A stretch of 64,000 nt of DNA from NCBI RefSeq assembly GCF_009680455.1, contig NZ_WKRD01000003.1, positions 124,001 to 188,000 of the forward strand, read 5' to 3'. Numbering within the stretch: the first letter of the stretch is position 1; each line of letters starts with the position of its first letter. This document shows positions 1 to 8,183 of the stretch, in pieces. The stretch comes from Lachnospira eligens. Lineage in GTDB: Bacteria; Bacillota; Clostridia; Lachnospirales; Lachnospiraceae. The position numbers and the translations under genes were made by a program. Below the pieces are notes generated by a model. The model saw only the letters and a program-made list of their open reading frames with translations. It did not search any database and was not told the DNA's origin.

Positions 1-91
1 TAAACAGAGCCTGAAGTACACAGATAATACCTGCCACGATTCCTATACCGAGAAGATTCTTTCTCAATTCGTATTTTGTTAATTTTAACAT
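1..91 (-). CDS. ABC-2 type membrane permease, N-terminal fragment (runs off the window)
   Basis: Only the first 30 codons are present. The start is an ATG preceded by a strong AAGGGGG ribosome binding site. The fragment begins MLKLTKYELRKNLLG and then turns hydrophobic, which is the usual beginning of an ABC-2 exporter permease (short basic cytoplasmic tail, then the first membrane helix). It lies 15 nt downstream of the ABC ATPase gene on the same strand, so it is most likely the membrane partner of that ATPase. Substrate is unknown. Identification as a permease rests on the start, hydrophobicity and operon position. Confidence 0.6.
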   Translation of the reverse strand, partial: MLKLTKYELRKNLLGIGIVAGIICVLQALF

Positions 92-106
92 TGAAGATTC
101 CCCCTT

Positions 107-796
107 TTAATATGCATAAATGCGTTTGTACTGGTCAACGATTGACATGCCCGAAGCTGTTCGTAAATTTTCAGCATCTCCCTGTGAAACAATAACACCG
201 TCTTTGATAAATACTGCGTAGTCAATAACAGCTTCAAGCTCATCAACAAGGTGGCTCGACATGATGATAATCTTATCAGGTGAAGCCTTGCTGATTACCG
301 CATTGATAACCTGCTCTCTTGCAACAATATCAACACCGTTAAGTGGTTCATCAAGCATAATAACAGATGCATTTCTTGAAAGATTAACAGCAAGCTTAAG
401 TTTAGCCATCATTCCTGATGACATCTTGCTGGCTTTCATGTCAGGCGTAAGCTTCATCTCATTAAGATAGTTGTAGTACTGGTCAAGTGAGAAATCCTCA
501 AAGAAATCATCATAATATTTTCCAATATCAGCACAGCTCATATAGTTATAAAAATAACTTTCAGTAGGCATATAAGCTATGTGTTTCTTAGTTTCTACTC
601 CTATTGGAACACCTGAAAGAGTGATGTCCCCGGAAGTGGGTTTTACCAGACCTGCTATCATCTTCATTAAAGTTGTTTTACCGCTTCCGTTAGAGCCGAG
701 CAGAGCGTATATTCTGCCAGGCATGAAGTCGATGGAAACACCATTAACGGCAGTCATCTTCATATACTTTTTAGTAACATTTTTACATTGCAGCAT
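107..796 (-). CDS. ABC transporter ATP-binding protein
   Basis: 229-residue ABC ATPase. Visible motifs are Walker A GSNGSGKTT near residues 34-42, a degenerate signature MSSGMMAKLKLA, and Walker B SVIMLDEPLNGVD followed by the SSHLVDE switch His. The ATG chosen has a GGAGGG site 8 nt upstream; an in-frame start 24 codons earlier would lie inside the preceding regulator gene. It powers the adjoining ABC-2 permease, probably an exporter of an antimicrobial, lipid or peptide. It is 19 nt downstream of a YtrA-type GntR gene, an arrangement typical of cell-envelope-stress ABC exporters. The substrate cannot be read from sequence. Confidence 0.92.
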   Translation of the reverse strand: MLQCKNVTKKYMKMTAVNGVSIDFMPGRIYALLGSNGSGKTTLMKMIAGLVKPTSGDITLSGVPIGVETKKHIAYMPTESYFYNYMSCADIGKYYDDFFEDFSLDQYYNYLNEMKLTPDMKASKMSSGMMAKLKLAVNLSRNASVIMLDEPLNGVDIVAREQVINAVISKASPDKIIIMSSHLVDELEAVIDYAVFIKDGVIVSQGDAENLRTASGMSIVDQYKRIYAY

Positions 797-815
797 AATT
801 AAATCCCTCCATATT

Positions 816-1169
816 TTATTCGTGATAATTCTTAATGAGATTAATAATCTCATCTTTAGAAAACCCAAGGCTTGTCATTCCGGAAACGAAAGTCTCAATC
901 ATTTCACTGGAAAGTTCTGCCTTTAATGTATCAATCAGATGCACATCCTCTGATACAAATGTGCCAAGACCTCTTTTGGTATAGCACAGACCACACTGTT
1001 CAAGTTCATTGTATATTCTTGCAGCAGTGTTAGGATTGACCGTGTACTGTACGGCAAGTTCCCTTGTCGAAGGGAGTTTGTCGCCAAGCTTAATCTCTCC
1101 GGTAAGAATTCTTCTCTTAATGTCATCAATTACCTGAAGATAAATCGGTGTATTAGCCTTATAATCCAT
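816..1169 (-). CDS. GntR family (YtrA subfamily) transcriptional regulator
   Basis: 117 residues: an N-terminal winged helix-turn-helix (PIYLQVIDDIKRRILTG, then LPSTRELAVQYTVNPNTA) and only a short alpha-helical tail of about 45 residues, which is the hallmark of the YtrA subfamily. The start is the ATG behind a GGAGGAGGG site; an upstream in-frame extension would run through the operator. It is first gene of an operon with the ABC ATPase and permease and almost certainly autoregulates it: a perfect palindrome overlaps the -10 of the only good promoter. The inducing signal is unknown, often an envelope-active compound in this subfamily. Confidence 0.92.
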   Translation of the reverse strand: MDYKANTPIYLQVIDDIKRRILTGEIKLGDKLPSTRELAVQYTVNPNTAARIYNELEQCGLCYTKRGLGTFVSEDVHLIDTLKAELSSEMIETFVSGMTSLGFSKDEIINLIKNYHE

Positions 1170-1213
1170 AATCCCTCCTCCTGTAATAGGTAATGTACAC
1201 ATGACGCGTACCT

Positions 1214-1255
1214 GTGTACTAGCACAATAGTACACTATAACAATATAACTGTCAA
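1214..1255 (-). promoter_or_regulatory. Promoter and operator of the GntR-ABC operon
   Basis: On the minus strand TTGACA (1255-1250) is followed after 17 nt by TACTAT (1232-1227). A perfect 8-bp inverted repeat GTGTACTA / TAGTACAC with a 6-nt spacer spans 1214-1235 and covers the -10. This position fits repression by the YtrA-type regulator encoded just downstream. Confidence 0.85.
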
Positions 1256-1333
1256 CAGGAATAATAAAAATAGTAAAATTTTTAAAAATGGTGTATGATA
1301 ACTTAGAAAAAATGTAGAAGGAATACAGTATTT

Positions 1334-2329
1334 ATGACGGTTCAGCAGGCATATAAAATATTTGATGTCAGATCAGATATTACTAAGATGGAATTGAAGA
1401 AGCGGTACAGACGGCTTATGCATATGGTGCATCCGGATGCTGTGCTAAACAGAGATAAATCAAACAAAGAAAATGTATATAGATACAGTGCATATGAAAT
1501 TAATGAAGCATATACTGTTCTTTTCAATCAGACTGGGCAGGAATCATTGAAGAGTAACTATAAATATGATTATAAATATTCCGAATATGATGAGAAATAT
1601 TATGGCACTGATCAGGAAAATGAAGAATATGATTTTACAGCTCCAGAGAATGAACATGCCTTTTGCCAACGCAATGTGTATCATTATGCTGAAGATTACA
1701 ATGGCAACAACATTGGAAGATTTAAGGTTGCACGAGGCAGATATATGTGGATGCCAGATGAGGATTTTAAGTTGTTTCTGCGCAGTATATATGAATGTAG
1801 TGAGGAACTTCTTAACAGAATTGATGAAGAAACAGGAAGAGTGCATGATTCAGAATACAAAATCATATATCAGGCAGAACTTGCATATCTGTTAGCACAG
1901 CAGTTTACTGCAACATCAGATACATTGGGAAATATTCTTACATCAATTGATGATGCTGCAAATGTATTTTATGTCGGAGCAATGCTTGAAATGTCACCTG
2001 AATCTGGATTTATCAAAGCTGGAATGAAGCTGTTTCCGGCAGGAATAAAAAAGCATAGACTGTATTTAATGACTCGTTCGGGAAAAGAAGCGGGATACAT
2101 ATCATTTAAAGATGACAGATTATATTATGTGCTTATTCCGATACTTGAGCAGAAGCGTGCAATGGTAAAGATAGAAGTATCTTCGAAGCAGGACAGACAT
2201 AATACAATGGGAGAGAAGAAATATAAGAACATTGATTTGTGGGTTAAAATCGGAAATGATGCAACATTTCCTGAAAATATTAATATGAGAATTGAAGATT
2301 TGCTTAACAGCTACCATGAAAGCAAGTAA
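1334..2329 (+). CDS. J-domain (DnaJ-like) protein of unknown function
   Basis: 331 residues. The first 65 residues form a J domain with the diagnostic HPD tripeptide (MHMVHPDAV) between helices II and III, which is the site that stimulates an Hsp70 ATPase. No Gly/Phe-rich linker, zinc-finger repeats or DnaJ C-terminal substrate domain can be seen, so it is not the DnaJ chaperone itself but a specialised co-chaperone-like protein. The remaining ~260 residues are not recognised; an acidic, Tyr-rich linker lies around residues 75-110. AGAAGGA precedes the ATG. It is monocistronic and ends at a strong terminator. Confidence 0.8.
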   Translation: MTVQQAYKIFDVRSDITKMELKKRYRRLMHMVHPDAVLNRDKSNKENVYRYSAYEINEAYTVLFNQTGQESLKSNYKYDYKYSEYDEKYYGTDQENEEYDFTAPENEHAFCQRNVYHYAEDYNGNNIGRFKVARGRYMWMPDEDFKLFLRSIYECSEELLNRIDEETGRVHDSEYKIIYQAELAYLLAQQFTATSDTLGNILTSIDDAANVFYVGAMLEMSPESGFIKAGMKLFPAGIKKHRLYLMTRSGKEAGYISFKDDRLYYVLIPILEQKRAMVKIEVSSKQDRHNTMGEKKYKNIDLWVKIGNDATFPENINMRIEDLLNSYHESK

Positions 2330-2343
2330 AAGTGGTAAGAAAA

Positions 2344-2382
2344 GCGGTCATATCAGAACATAATCTGATGTGACCGCCTTTA
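2344..2382. terminator. Bidirectional intrinsic terminator
   Basis: A 14-bp stem (GCGGTCATATCAGA pairing with TCTGATGTGACCGC, one G-T wobble) with a 6-nt loop lies between the converging J-domain gene and the small minus-strand membrane protein genes. Confidence 0.85.
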
Positions 2383-2386
2383 TCAT

Positions 2387-2515
2387 TTAATTCTTAGACT
2401 GTGCGTCAGTGCTGTTGTCCTGGCTGTCTGACTTGGCTCTGTCAAGCCACACACCAAGTCCACAGGCAGCAACAGCAAGAACAATGACGATACCTACTGT
2501 TATATTACCTAACAT
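2387..2515 (-). CDS. Small single-pass membrane protein
   Basis: 42 residues with one membrane helix (residues ~4-21) followed by a charged, Ser/Asp-rich tail. The chosen start is MLGNITVG; another ATG 4 codons upstream sits directly on the AAAGGA site and is too close to be used. The sequence after the helix, VWLDRA, recurs in the neighbouring 132-residue protein (CLDRA), and the two genes share an identical 14-nt stretch there, which suggests a common element or shared interaction motif. Function unknown. It is the last of a minus-strand group of small membrane proteins. Confidence 0.6.
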   Translation of the reverse strand: MLGNITVGIVIVLAVAACGLGVWLDRAKSDSQDNSTDAQSKN

Positions 2516-2537
2516 ATTATTATTCATCCTTTCAAAC

Positions 2538-2681
2538 TTAGTCAAACATAGATATTCCGAAACGAAGCTTTCTGTAAAATTTATATACAATGGTCCCGAA
2601 AATACCTACAGTTATTCCAACGGTGGATGCAACAGATACACCTCCACCCAGAATAATACCGATTATCATTAAAATATTCAT
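2538..2681 (-). CDS. Small membrane protein, 47 residues
   Basis: Begins MNILMIIGIILGGGVS, continues as a Gly/Val-rich hydrophobic segment to about residue 34, then a basic KFYRKLRFG tail. A GAGGC motif lies upstream of the ATG, and the stop is 22 nt before the start of the next small membrane gene. It fits a single (or hairpin) helix with a cytoplasmic basic tail. It is not recognised as a known family. The intact reading frame, hydrophobic pattern and spacing to its neighbour support it as a real gene. Confidence 0.5.
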   Translation of the reverse strand: MNILMIIGIILGGGVSVASTVGITVGIFGTIVYKFYRKLRFGISMFD

Positions 2682-2773
2682 ATTTATTGCCTCTTCACAT
2701 AGTTGTTTAATATTACTAATAATATATAAAAATAATGTATTACCAGAAAATGTTCTGATTTAATGATAATCTG

Positions 2774-3172
2774 TTATTTTTTGCCGTCAGTCTGATGGAT
2801 ATAATTAAGAGTGACAGTAGTGCTGCATGTGATAGAATCATGCATTACGCCTGTCGATTTGAAATAGATACTGATACCGATAGCTGCACACAGACCGCAA
2901 AGTAAGAATTGGAATATGCGTAATACATTGCGGGAACTGCTTCTGTCTGCTGTAAGATTGGTGATTGATGTTCTCACAAGTCCAAGCATTTCAGTTGTAC
3001 ATGGCATGGTATCACTGACAGAAGGCTCAGGCGTAGCGAATACCTTAGCTTCTGATACAGAAAAAGAGTCCACTTCAGGAACAGATACATTGGCTCTGTC
3101 AAGGCACATGCCAACAAGGAAGAAAGTTATTATAAATATGCAGCTTAACAGTCTTTTAAAGCTCTTTTTCAT
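2774..3172 (-). CDS. Exported or membrane protein of unknown function
   Basis: 132 residues. A basic N-terminus (MKKSFKRLL) and hydrophobic segment (residues ~8-22) form a signal peptide or anchor, followed by a Ser/Val/Pro-rich region with the CLDRA motif also seen in the downstream 42-residue protein, then a second hydrophobic helix near residues 87-105. The topology is probably two-pass with a ~60-residue external loop. The start has a GGAAAGGAGATG site. On the minus strand TTTATT and TATAGT 17 nt apart lie about 45-75 nt upstream and could be its promoter. No family is recognised. Confidence 0.6.
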   Translation of the reverse strand: MKKSFKRLLSCIFIITFFLVGMCLDRANVSVPEVDSFSVSEAKVFATPEPSVSDTMPCTTEMLGLVRTSITNLTADRSSSRNVLRIFQFLLCGLCAAIGISIYFKSTGVMHDSITCSTTVTLNYIHQTDGKK

Positions 3173-3275
3173 AAGAACATCTCCTTTCCAAAGTGAATCT
3201 CATCTGCTTTACTATATCATATTCAGCAGAGGGAATAAAGAGAAAATATATGTGAAAATGTATATTTTACAATGT

Positions 3276-3304
3276 TTGACAATCCAATGTGAAATAGGTA
3301 AAAT
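3276..3304 (+). promoter_or_regulatory. Promoter of the membrane protein / OLD nuclease gene run
   Basis: TTGACA (3276-3281), 17-nt spacer, TAAAAT (3299-3304), about 60 nt upstream of the first start codon of the plus-strand run of four genes. No other good promoter is seen inside the run. Confidence 0.75.
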
Positions 3305-3363
3305 ACATATAAATATATGCATTTGGGACATGAAAATGCATCGTGAATCAGGAGGAATTTAAT

Positions 3364-3786
3364 ATGGCATGTTTTATAGTACCAGGTACTGAAGCTATCG
3401 TTACAACAGCGATAACTAAGATTGTTGAAAAGAAAGAGAAGAAGGAAATATGTTCGTGCGAGACAGAAGGAGCTGTAGAAGCAGTTAAGGAAGAAAAGGT
3501 GCTTCCATTTTCAAGAAATCTAAGATGGCTTAATAATATGCTTTGGGGAGGAACAGCTTTACTTGCATTCGAGCATGTATGGCATGGAGAAGTTACTCCT
3601 TTCTTTCCATTCTTAACAGCAGCAGGTAATGCTCAGGATGCTGTGCAGATGCTTAAAGAGATGGCAACTGCCGGTGTTGGCATGGCAGTGGTTGTTACAG
3701 CTGTGTGGGTCGGCATGGTAGCAATAGCTTCCGGAGTAGAAAAGAAAGCAGCTAAGGAAGCAGAAGTTAAAGGATTGGAGAGATAA
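3364..3786 (+). CDS. Conserved small membrane protein (MACFIVPG-type)
   Basis: 140 residues starting MACFIVPGTEAIVTTAI behind an AGGAGG site. A short amphipathic N-terminus is followed by a charged Lys/Glu-rich linker (residues ~25-55), then two hydrophobic segments (LWGGTALLAFEHVWHGEV and a C-terminal GVGMAVVVTAVWVGMVAIAS) and a basic tail. I recall similar uncharacterised proteins in Clostridia, usually beside the same small partner encoded next, but no function is known. It probably forms a membrane complex with the next gene, 2 nt downstream. Confidence 0.7.
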   Translation: MACFIVPGTEAIVTTAITKIVEKKEKKEICSCETEGAVEAVKEEKVLPFSRNLRWLNNMLWGGTALLAFEHVWHGEVTPFFPFLTAAGNAQDAVQMLKEMATAGVGMAVVVTAVWVGMVAIASGVEKKAAKEAEVKGLER

Positions 3787-3788
3787 TT

Positions 3789-4100
3789 ATGACATTACTT
3801 ATAGCTGTATTCGCAGCGGTTATAACTACTATTATATGGTATACTAATGACAAGCGTTCGCAGTTAAAACTTGGAACACTTGCGCTTATGTACTGGGGTG
3901 CATCACTTATGTGGATGGTAGATGCAGTTGTGGAATATATTGAACTGGGGGCAGAGTATTTTACTCCGGCATCATCAGATATGCTTAATGACGCATTTTT
4001 GGGTTTATCAGTGGTAGCTTTCGGACTTATCATATGGATTGTTATACTTATGGTTAAAGATCCGCTTGGAGTAGTACGCAAGACTGTACTTAATAAGTAA
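3789..4100 (+). CDS. Small membrane protein, partner of the preceding gene
   Basis: 103 residues with three hydrophobic stretches: an N-terminal helix, a central LALMYWGASLMWMVDAVVEY and a C-terminal FGLIIWIVILMV. The Trp/Met/Asp pattern of the middle helix (W, M, D within the membrane) suggests a functional intramembrane site, perhaps ion binding. Its start is 2 nt past the preceding stop with AGGATTGGAGAG upstream, so the two are translationally coupled. Not recognised as a named family. Confidence 0.65.
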   Translation: MTLLIAVFAAVITTIIWYTNDKRSQLKLGTLALMYWGASLMWMVDAVVEYIELGAEYFTPASSDMLNDAFLGLSVVAFGLIIWIVILMVKDPLGVVRKTVLNK

Positions 4101-4116
4101 AGAAGATTGTTGGGAT

Positions 4117-6033
4117 ATGGATTTTAAGAGAAAAGAACTTGCTAAAAATGCTAAGAAGAACTTAAAAAAACATTACTGGCTGTTAGTAGCAGTCTGCCTT
4201 TTTGCGGCTTTCATTGGCTCTGAATTTACAGAGACAATGGAAGCCTTTAAAAGTTTAGGAACAGTTAACAATGAAATTCAGGGTGCAGCATCGGTTGAAG
4301 CAAATGTTGATACTGTCGCTAACAGTTCGGTTGTAAGTTCTGTGGTTCAGGCAATGGGCGCAGTAATCACGGGTGACGATGATTTTGGAAGGACGCAGTC
4401 TGATGCGAAGGTTTCAGAGGCCAAAGACAATTCAACCAAGGTATTGGGCAGAACAAGAGGAGTATTTGCATCTTTAGTTAATGCTATAACATCAGGTGGA
4501 ATTGTATTTACATTTGTGGATTCACTATCATCAGTCATAAGTTCAAGAAGAGCAGTAGTGCTTATACTTCTTATAGCGGCACTTATGGTATATGTGTTTA
4601 TAACATTTTTTATCAAGAAAACTTATCTTGTTATATCAAGAAGAATAGTGCTTGAAACGCGCACATATGATGCTGTTCCACCTGGAAAGTTCATGTTTCT
4701 TCTCCGGGTAAAAAGATGGATGAAAGCATCGTGGGTGCTTATTGTCAATAATGTATATGAAATATTATGGTCACTTACAATTGTAGGTATATTTGTGAAG
4801 CATTTTTCTTACATGCTTGTGCCATACATTATCGCGGAGAATCCTGATATGAAGGCAAATGAGGCTATAACCTTATCAAGAAAGATGATGAAAGGCTACA
4901 AATGGAGGGCATTTCTGTATGGATTATCATTCATTGGCTGGACAGTGATTGGAATGGCAACATTAGGAGTTGTAGGAGTGCTGTTTGTGAATCCTTATAA
5001 AGCTGCATTTTATGCAGAATTCTATGCAAATGTAAGAGCAGTATATCTTGAAAAAGAACCAGAGGCGGTTCAGTGGCTTAATGATTCATATCTGTATGAA
5101 AGACCATCAGAAGAGCAGCTTAAAAATGCATATGCAGATGTGTTTAAACTTATAGATAGCCCACAGCCACAGATGGATTTTGATGATTACCACAATTCGA
5201 GAATAAGAAGATTGAAGAAATTAAGAGTATTTTTAGCCAACACATTTGGCATAATACTTATTAACAGCAAGGCAGAGCTGGAATTTGAAGAAAAAAAGAA
5301 GGAAATGCTTCGTATGAGTAAGAATAAAGCAGAAGCAGTTGGAAAAGCCTATCCTGCCCGCCTTTTCAATCTTAAGGAACACAGAGTTGACCTTGAAAAT
5401 ACAGTGTATATGCGTAATTATTCAATACCATCGCTTATACTGATATTCTTTTCGTTATGTTTTGTGGGATGGATATGGGAGGTTACGCTTCATCTGATAT
5501 CGTCACATACATTTGTAAACAGAGGTGTTCTTCATGGGCCATGGCTTCCTATATATGGTTCAGGTGGGATACTCATACTGATATGTCTTAAAAAATTAAG
5601 AAATAAGCCTGTTGTGGAATTCTTTGCATCAGTAGTTTTATGCGGATTTGTTGAATATTTTACATCGCTGTATCTGGAAATCAGCTGCGGAAGAAGATGG
5701 TGGAATTATAACGGATATTTTCTTAACCTTAATGGAAGAATATGTGCGGAAGGTCTTTTAGTATTTGGACTTGGCGGAGTTGCAATTGTATATATTATTG
5801 CACCGCTTCTTGATAATTTCTTCAGAAAGATTAAACTGAGGGTTGTTGGTGCAGTGTGTGCGGCATTGATAGTTGCATTCATTGTGGATATGGTATATTC
5901 CAAAAAGAATCCTAATACGGGTAAAGGAATATCAACATTTAATGATAATACACCAGAATATATGCTGGCAGAAATGTATCAGGGGGCAGAGGACAGGTAT
6001 GAGGATAGAATATCTTTTAATCAGAAATTTTAA
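4117..6033 (+). CDS. Two-part membrane protein: DUF975-like N-terminus and CmpB-type putative ABC permease C-terminus
   Basis: 638 residues. The N-terminal half (to ~300) has the basic start and membrane helices of the DUF975 family (helices near residues 18-34 and 145-168, then two or more between 200 and 300). A charged cytoplasmic linker (~310-425, with a Lys/Glu-rich helix) joins it to a C-terminal region starting NYSIPSLILIFFSLCFVGWIWE, which matches the CmpB-type 'putative ABC transporter permease' family with its GPWLPIYGSGG motif. The two parts normally occur as separate proteins, so this looks like a fusion. Transport function is unproven. The end overlaps the next gene by 35 nt. Confidence 0.75.
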   Translation: MDFKRKELAKNAKKNLKKHYWLLVAVCLFAAFIGSEFTETMEAFKSLGTVNNEIQGAASVEANVDTVANSSVVSSVVQAMGAVITGDDDFGRTQSDAKVSEAKDNSTKVLGRTRGVFASLVNAITSGGIVFTFVDSLSSVISSRRAVVLILLIAALMVYVFITFFIKKTYLVISRRIVLETRTYDAVPPGKFMFLLRVKRWMKASWVLIVNNVYEILWSLTIVGIFVKHFSYMLVPYIIAENPDMKANEAITLSRKMMKGYKWRAFLYGLSFIGWTVIGMATLGVVGVLFVNPYKAAFYAEFYANVRAVYLEKEPEAVQWLNDSYLYERPSEEQLKNAYADVFKLIDSPQPQMDFDDYHNSRIRRLKKLRVFLANTFGIILINSKAELEFEEKKKEMLRMSKNKAEAVGKAYPARLFNLKEHRVDLENTVYMRNYSIPSLILIFFSLCFVGWIWEVTLHLISSHTFVNRGVLHGPWLPIYGSGGILILICLKKLRNKPVVEFFASVVLCGFVEYFTSLYLEISCGRRWWNYNGYFLNLNGRICAEGLLVFGLGGVAIVYIIAPLLDNFFRKIKLRVVGAVCAALIVAFIVDMVYSKKNPNTGKGISTFNDNTPEYMLAEMYQGAEDRYEDRISFNQKF

Positions 6034-7858
6034 ATCAATCAGAGAACTTGAGATTAATGATATTGAAGATGTACTGATTCTTGTTGGCAGAAATAATGCA
6101 GGAAAGAGTGTGGTTCTTGACGCAATAAGAGCGGTTACCGGGGATTATGAAGTTTCATTAAGAGATTTCAATGATAACGAAGGTAATATAAGCATTACAG
6201 TTCGCATCAGTATTGAAGATGAGGATCTGGCTGTATTGTATCAGAAGGGACAGGTCAGTTCTTTTAAGCATTATGACTTGTGGTATAAGGATTTTTGCAA
6301 TAAACTTCCATCGTTAAAGGATGGTATTCTTGAATTTGAATATGTATATAGCCGTGATGGTAAGATTAAGTACAGGGACGGAGTTAAGAAGAACAATATT
6401 TATATAAAAACAGTCCTTCCGAGAATATTCTATGTTGACCACGAGAGACGTAAGTCATCAATTCAGGAAGATCTTATCATGCTGCAGGGTGGAACGGAAT
6501 ATGCAGACCTTAAAGATAACGTGTGTATATTTGATAAGCATAAGATGTGTAATCAGTGCTTTAATTGCATAGGAATTATTAACCGCAAGAAACCGGAACA
6601 GTTATCTTTATTAGAAACAGCGAGACTTATGCAGTATAAGCTGTTTAATTTTAATCTTGCTAATTTTGAGAACAAACTTAATGAAAAATTTAAGAACAAT
6701 GGTGGCATTGGAGAAAGAATTCATTATCAGATTACATTTGATGCAGAAAAACTCATGCATGTTGATACAATTGTTCACAATGAAATGCGTGACACTGATG
6801 GGGATGTCAATGACCTTTCTGATGGACTGAACAGTATCTACATCCTGTCACTGCTTGAAACCTATGCGGAATATGGAAGTACTGTGCCATACATTATTCT
6901 GATTGAAGATCCGGAAATATATCTTCATCCTCAGTTACAGAAGATAGCAAGTGAAATTCTGTACAAGCTTTCAAGAAAGAATCAGGTTATATTCTGCACG
7001 CATTCACCGCAGATGTTATTTAACTTTACTACAAGACAGATTCGTCAGGTGATTAACGATAGAGATAATAATACAGTTGCTACTCCGGAGGCGGATATTG
7101 ATGATATATTAGATGATCTTGGGTATGCTGCTAATGACCTTATGAATGTGAGCTTTGTATTTATAGTGGAAGGAAAACAGGACAGAAGCCGTCTGCCGCT
7201 ACTTCTGGAGAAATATTATTCAGAAGTTATAGATGAGAATGGCAATCTCAATCGTATAGCGATAATTGCAACTAACAGTTGTACAAACATCAAGACTTAT
7301 GCCAATCTGAAATATATAAATACATTATATCTTAAGGATGAGTTCCTTATGATAAGAGATGGAGATGGTAAGGATGCTGACCGTTTAAGAGACCAGCTTA
7401 CCAATTACTATAAGCAGCGTGCAAAGCAGGATTATGGCAATCTGCCAAGAGTAACAGACCGTAATGTGCTTATATTAAAATATTATTCATTTGAGAATTA
7501 TTTTCTTGACCCTGAGATAATGACTAAAATAGGCGTCGTAAAAAGTGTAGACCAGTTCTATGATATATTATATGCCAAATATAAAGAATACCTGTACCGC
7601 CTTGTCAGCACTAAGAATATGTTAGAAAAACTGAACATAACAATTGAGACAAGACAGGACATCATAGACAACATGGAGAATATCAGAAAATATGTCAGAG
7701 GACATAACCTGTATGACATATTCTATGGACGTTACAAGGGCGAGAAAGAAAATGCAATTCTAAAAGCATACATAGACGCAGCTCCAAGGGAGAATTTTGA
7801 TGATATATTCGATGCAATTGATAATTTTGTGTACTTTAATAATCGTAGGAATGATTAA
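5999..7858 (+). CDS. OLD-family ATP-dependent nuclease (AAA ATPase + TOPRIM)
   Basis: 619 residues. Walker A GRNNAGKS at 30-37, an ABC-like signature LSDGLNS, Walker B YIILIEDPEIYLHP with the HSPQML switch His, then a TOPRIM domain (FIVEGKQDRSRLP, later MIRDGDGKDADR). This is the OLD/RecF-like architecture used in phage exclusion and DNA repair. A Cys cluster (CxxCFNC) in the middle of the ATPase lobe is unusual and could bind a metal. The start is the ATG with GAGGACAGGT upstream; it overlaps the membrane protein gene by 35 nt, so the two are translationally linked. No UvrD/GajB-type helicase follows. Confidence 0.85.
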   Translation: MRIEYLLIRNFKSIRELEINDIEDVLILVGRNNAGKSVVLDAIRAVTGDYEVSLRDFNDNEGNISITVRISIEDEDLAVLYQKGQVSSFKHYDLWYKDFCNKLPSLKDGILEFEYVYSRDGKIKYRDGVKKNNIYIKTVLPRIFYVDHERRKSSIQEDLIMLQGGTEYADLKDNVCIFDKHKMCNQCFNCIGIINRKKPEQLSLLETARLMQYKLFNFNLANFENKLNEKFKNNGGIGERIHYQITFDAEKLMHVDTIVHNEMRDTDGDVNDLSDGLNSIYILSLLETYAEYGSTVPYIILIEDPEIYLHPQLQKIASEILYKLSRKNQVIFCTHSPQMLFNFTTRQIRQVINDRDNNTVATPEADIDDILDDLGYAANDLMNVSFVFIVEGKQDRSRLPLLLEKYYSEVIDENGNLNRIAIIATNSCTNIKTYANLKYINTLYLKDEFLMIRDGDGKDADRLRDQLTNYYKQRAKQDYGNLPRVTDRNVLILKYYSFENYFLDPEIMTKIGVVKSVDQFYDILYAKYKEYLYRLVSTKNMLEKLNITIETRQDIIDNMENIRKYVRGHNLYDIFYGRYKGEKENAILKAYIDAAPRENFDDIFDAIDNFVYFNNRRND

Positions 7859-7946
7859 ATTGGGTTATGGGCATGAGGGCGTACAACCGCCGAGGTACTT
7901 CTATATATGCATATCCTAATGAATTGCCGTATATTAAGTGAATAAC

Positions 7947-8157
7947 AGCCGTGGCGTCTGTATATATGATATGTTCGATTTATTCCGAATCGTGTGTGAG
8001 TTAATGCCGTTATCTATAAAAGTTCAGTGCTGGAAATCTCGTTCAAGCGAAGCGCGTTTGATTTCCAGCACTGTAATAAACTCTATAGATGGCAGCATTT
8101 ACTCACACTAGATGCAGGAATCCATGAGAACATGTCATATATACAGATGCCACGGCG
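7947..8157. repeat. Long palindromic element, copy 1 (reverse orientation)
   Basis: A 211-bp near-palindrome fills most of the 325-nt gap between two converging genes. The outer arms (7948-7976 and 8128-8157) match with few mismatches, the middle arms carry GTGTGAGT / ACTCACAC, and the inner stem is a perfect 14-bp CAGTGCTGGAAATC / GATTTCCAGCACTG. The apex, read on the minus strand, is CAAACGCGCTTCGCTTGAAC, identical in copy 2 at 51515. It may serve as a bidirectional terminator, although no T-run follows. No ORF is present. Confidence 0.85.
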
Positions 8158-8183
8158 TCATGCACACTTATGAATACCAATAT

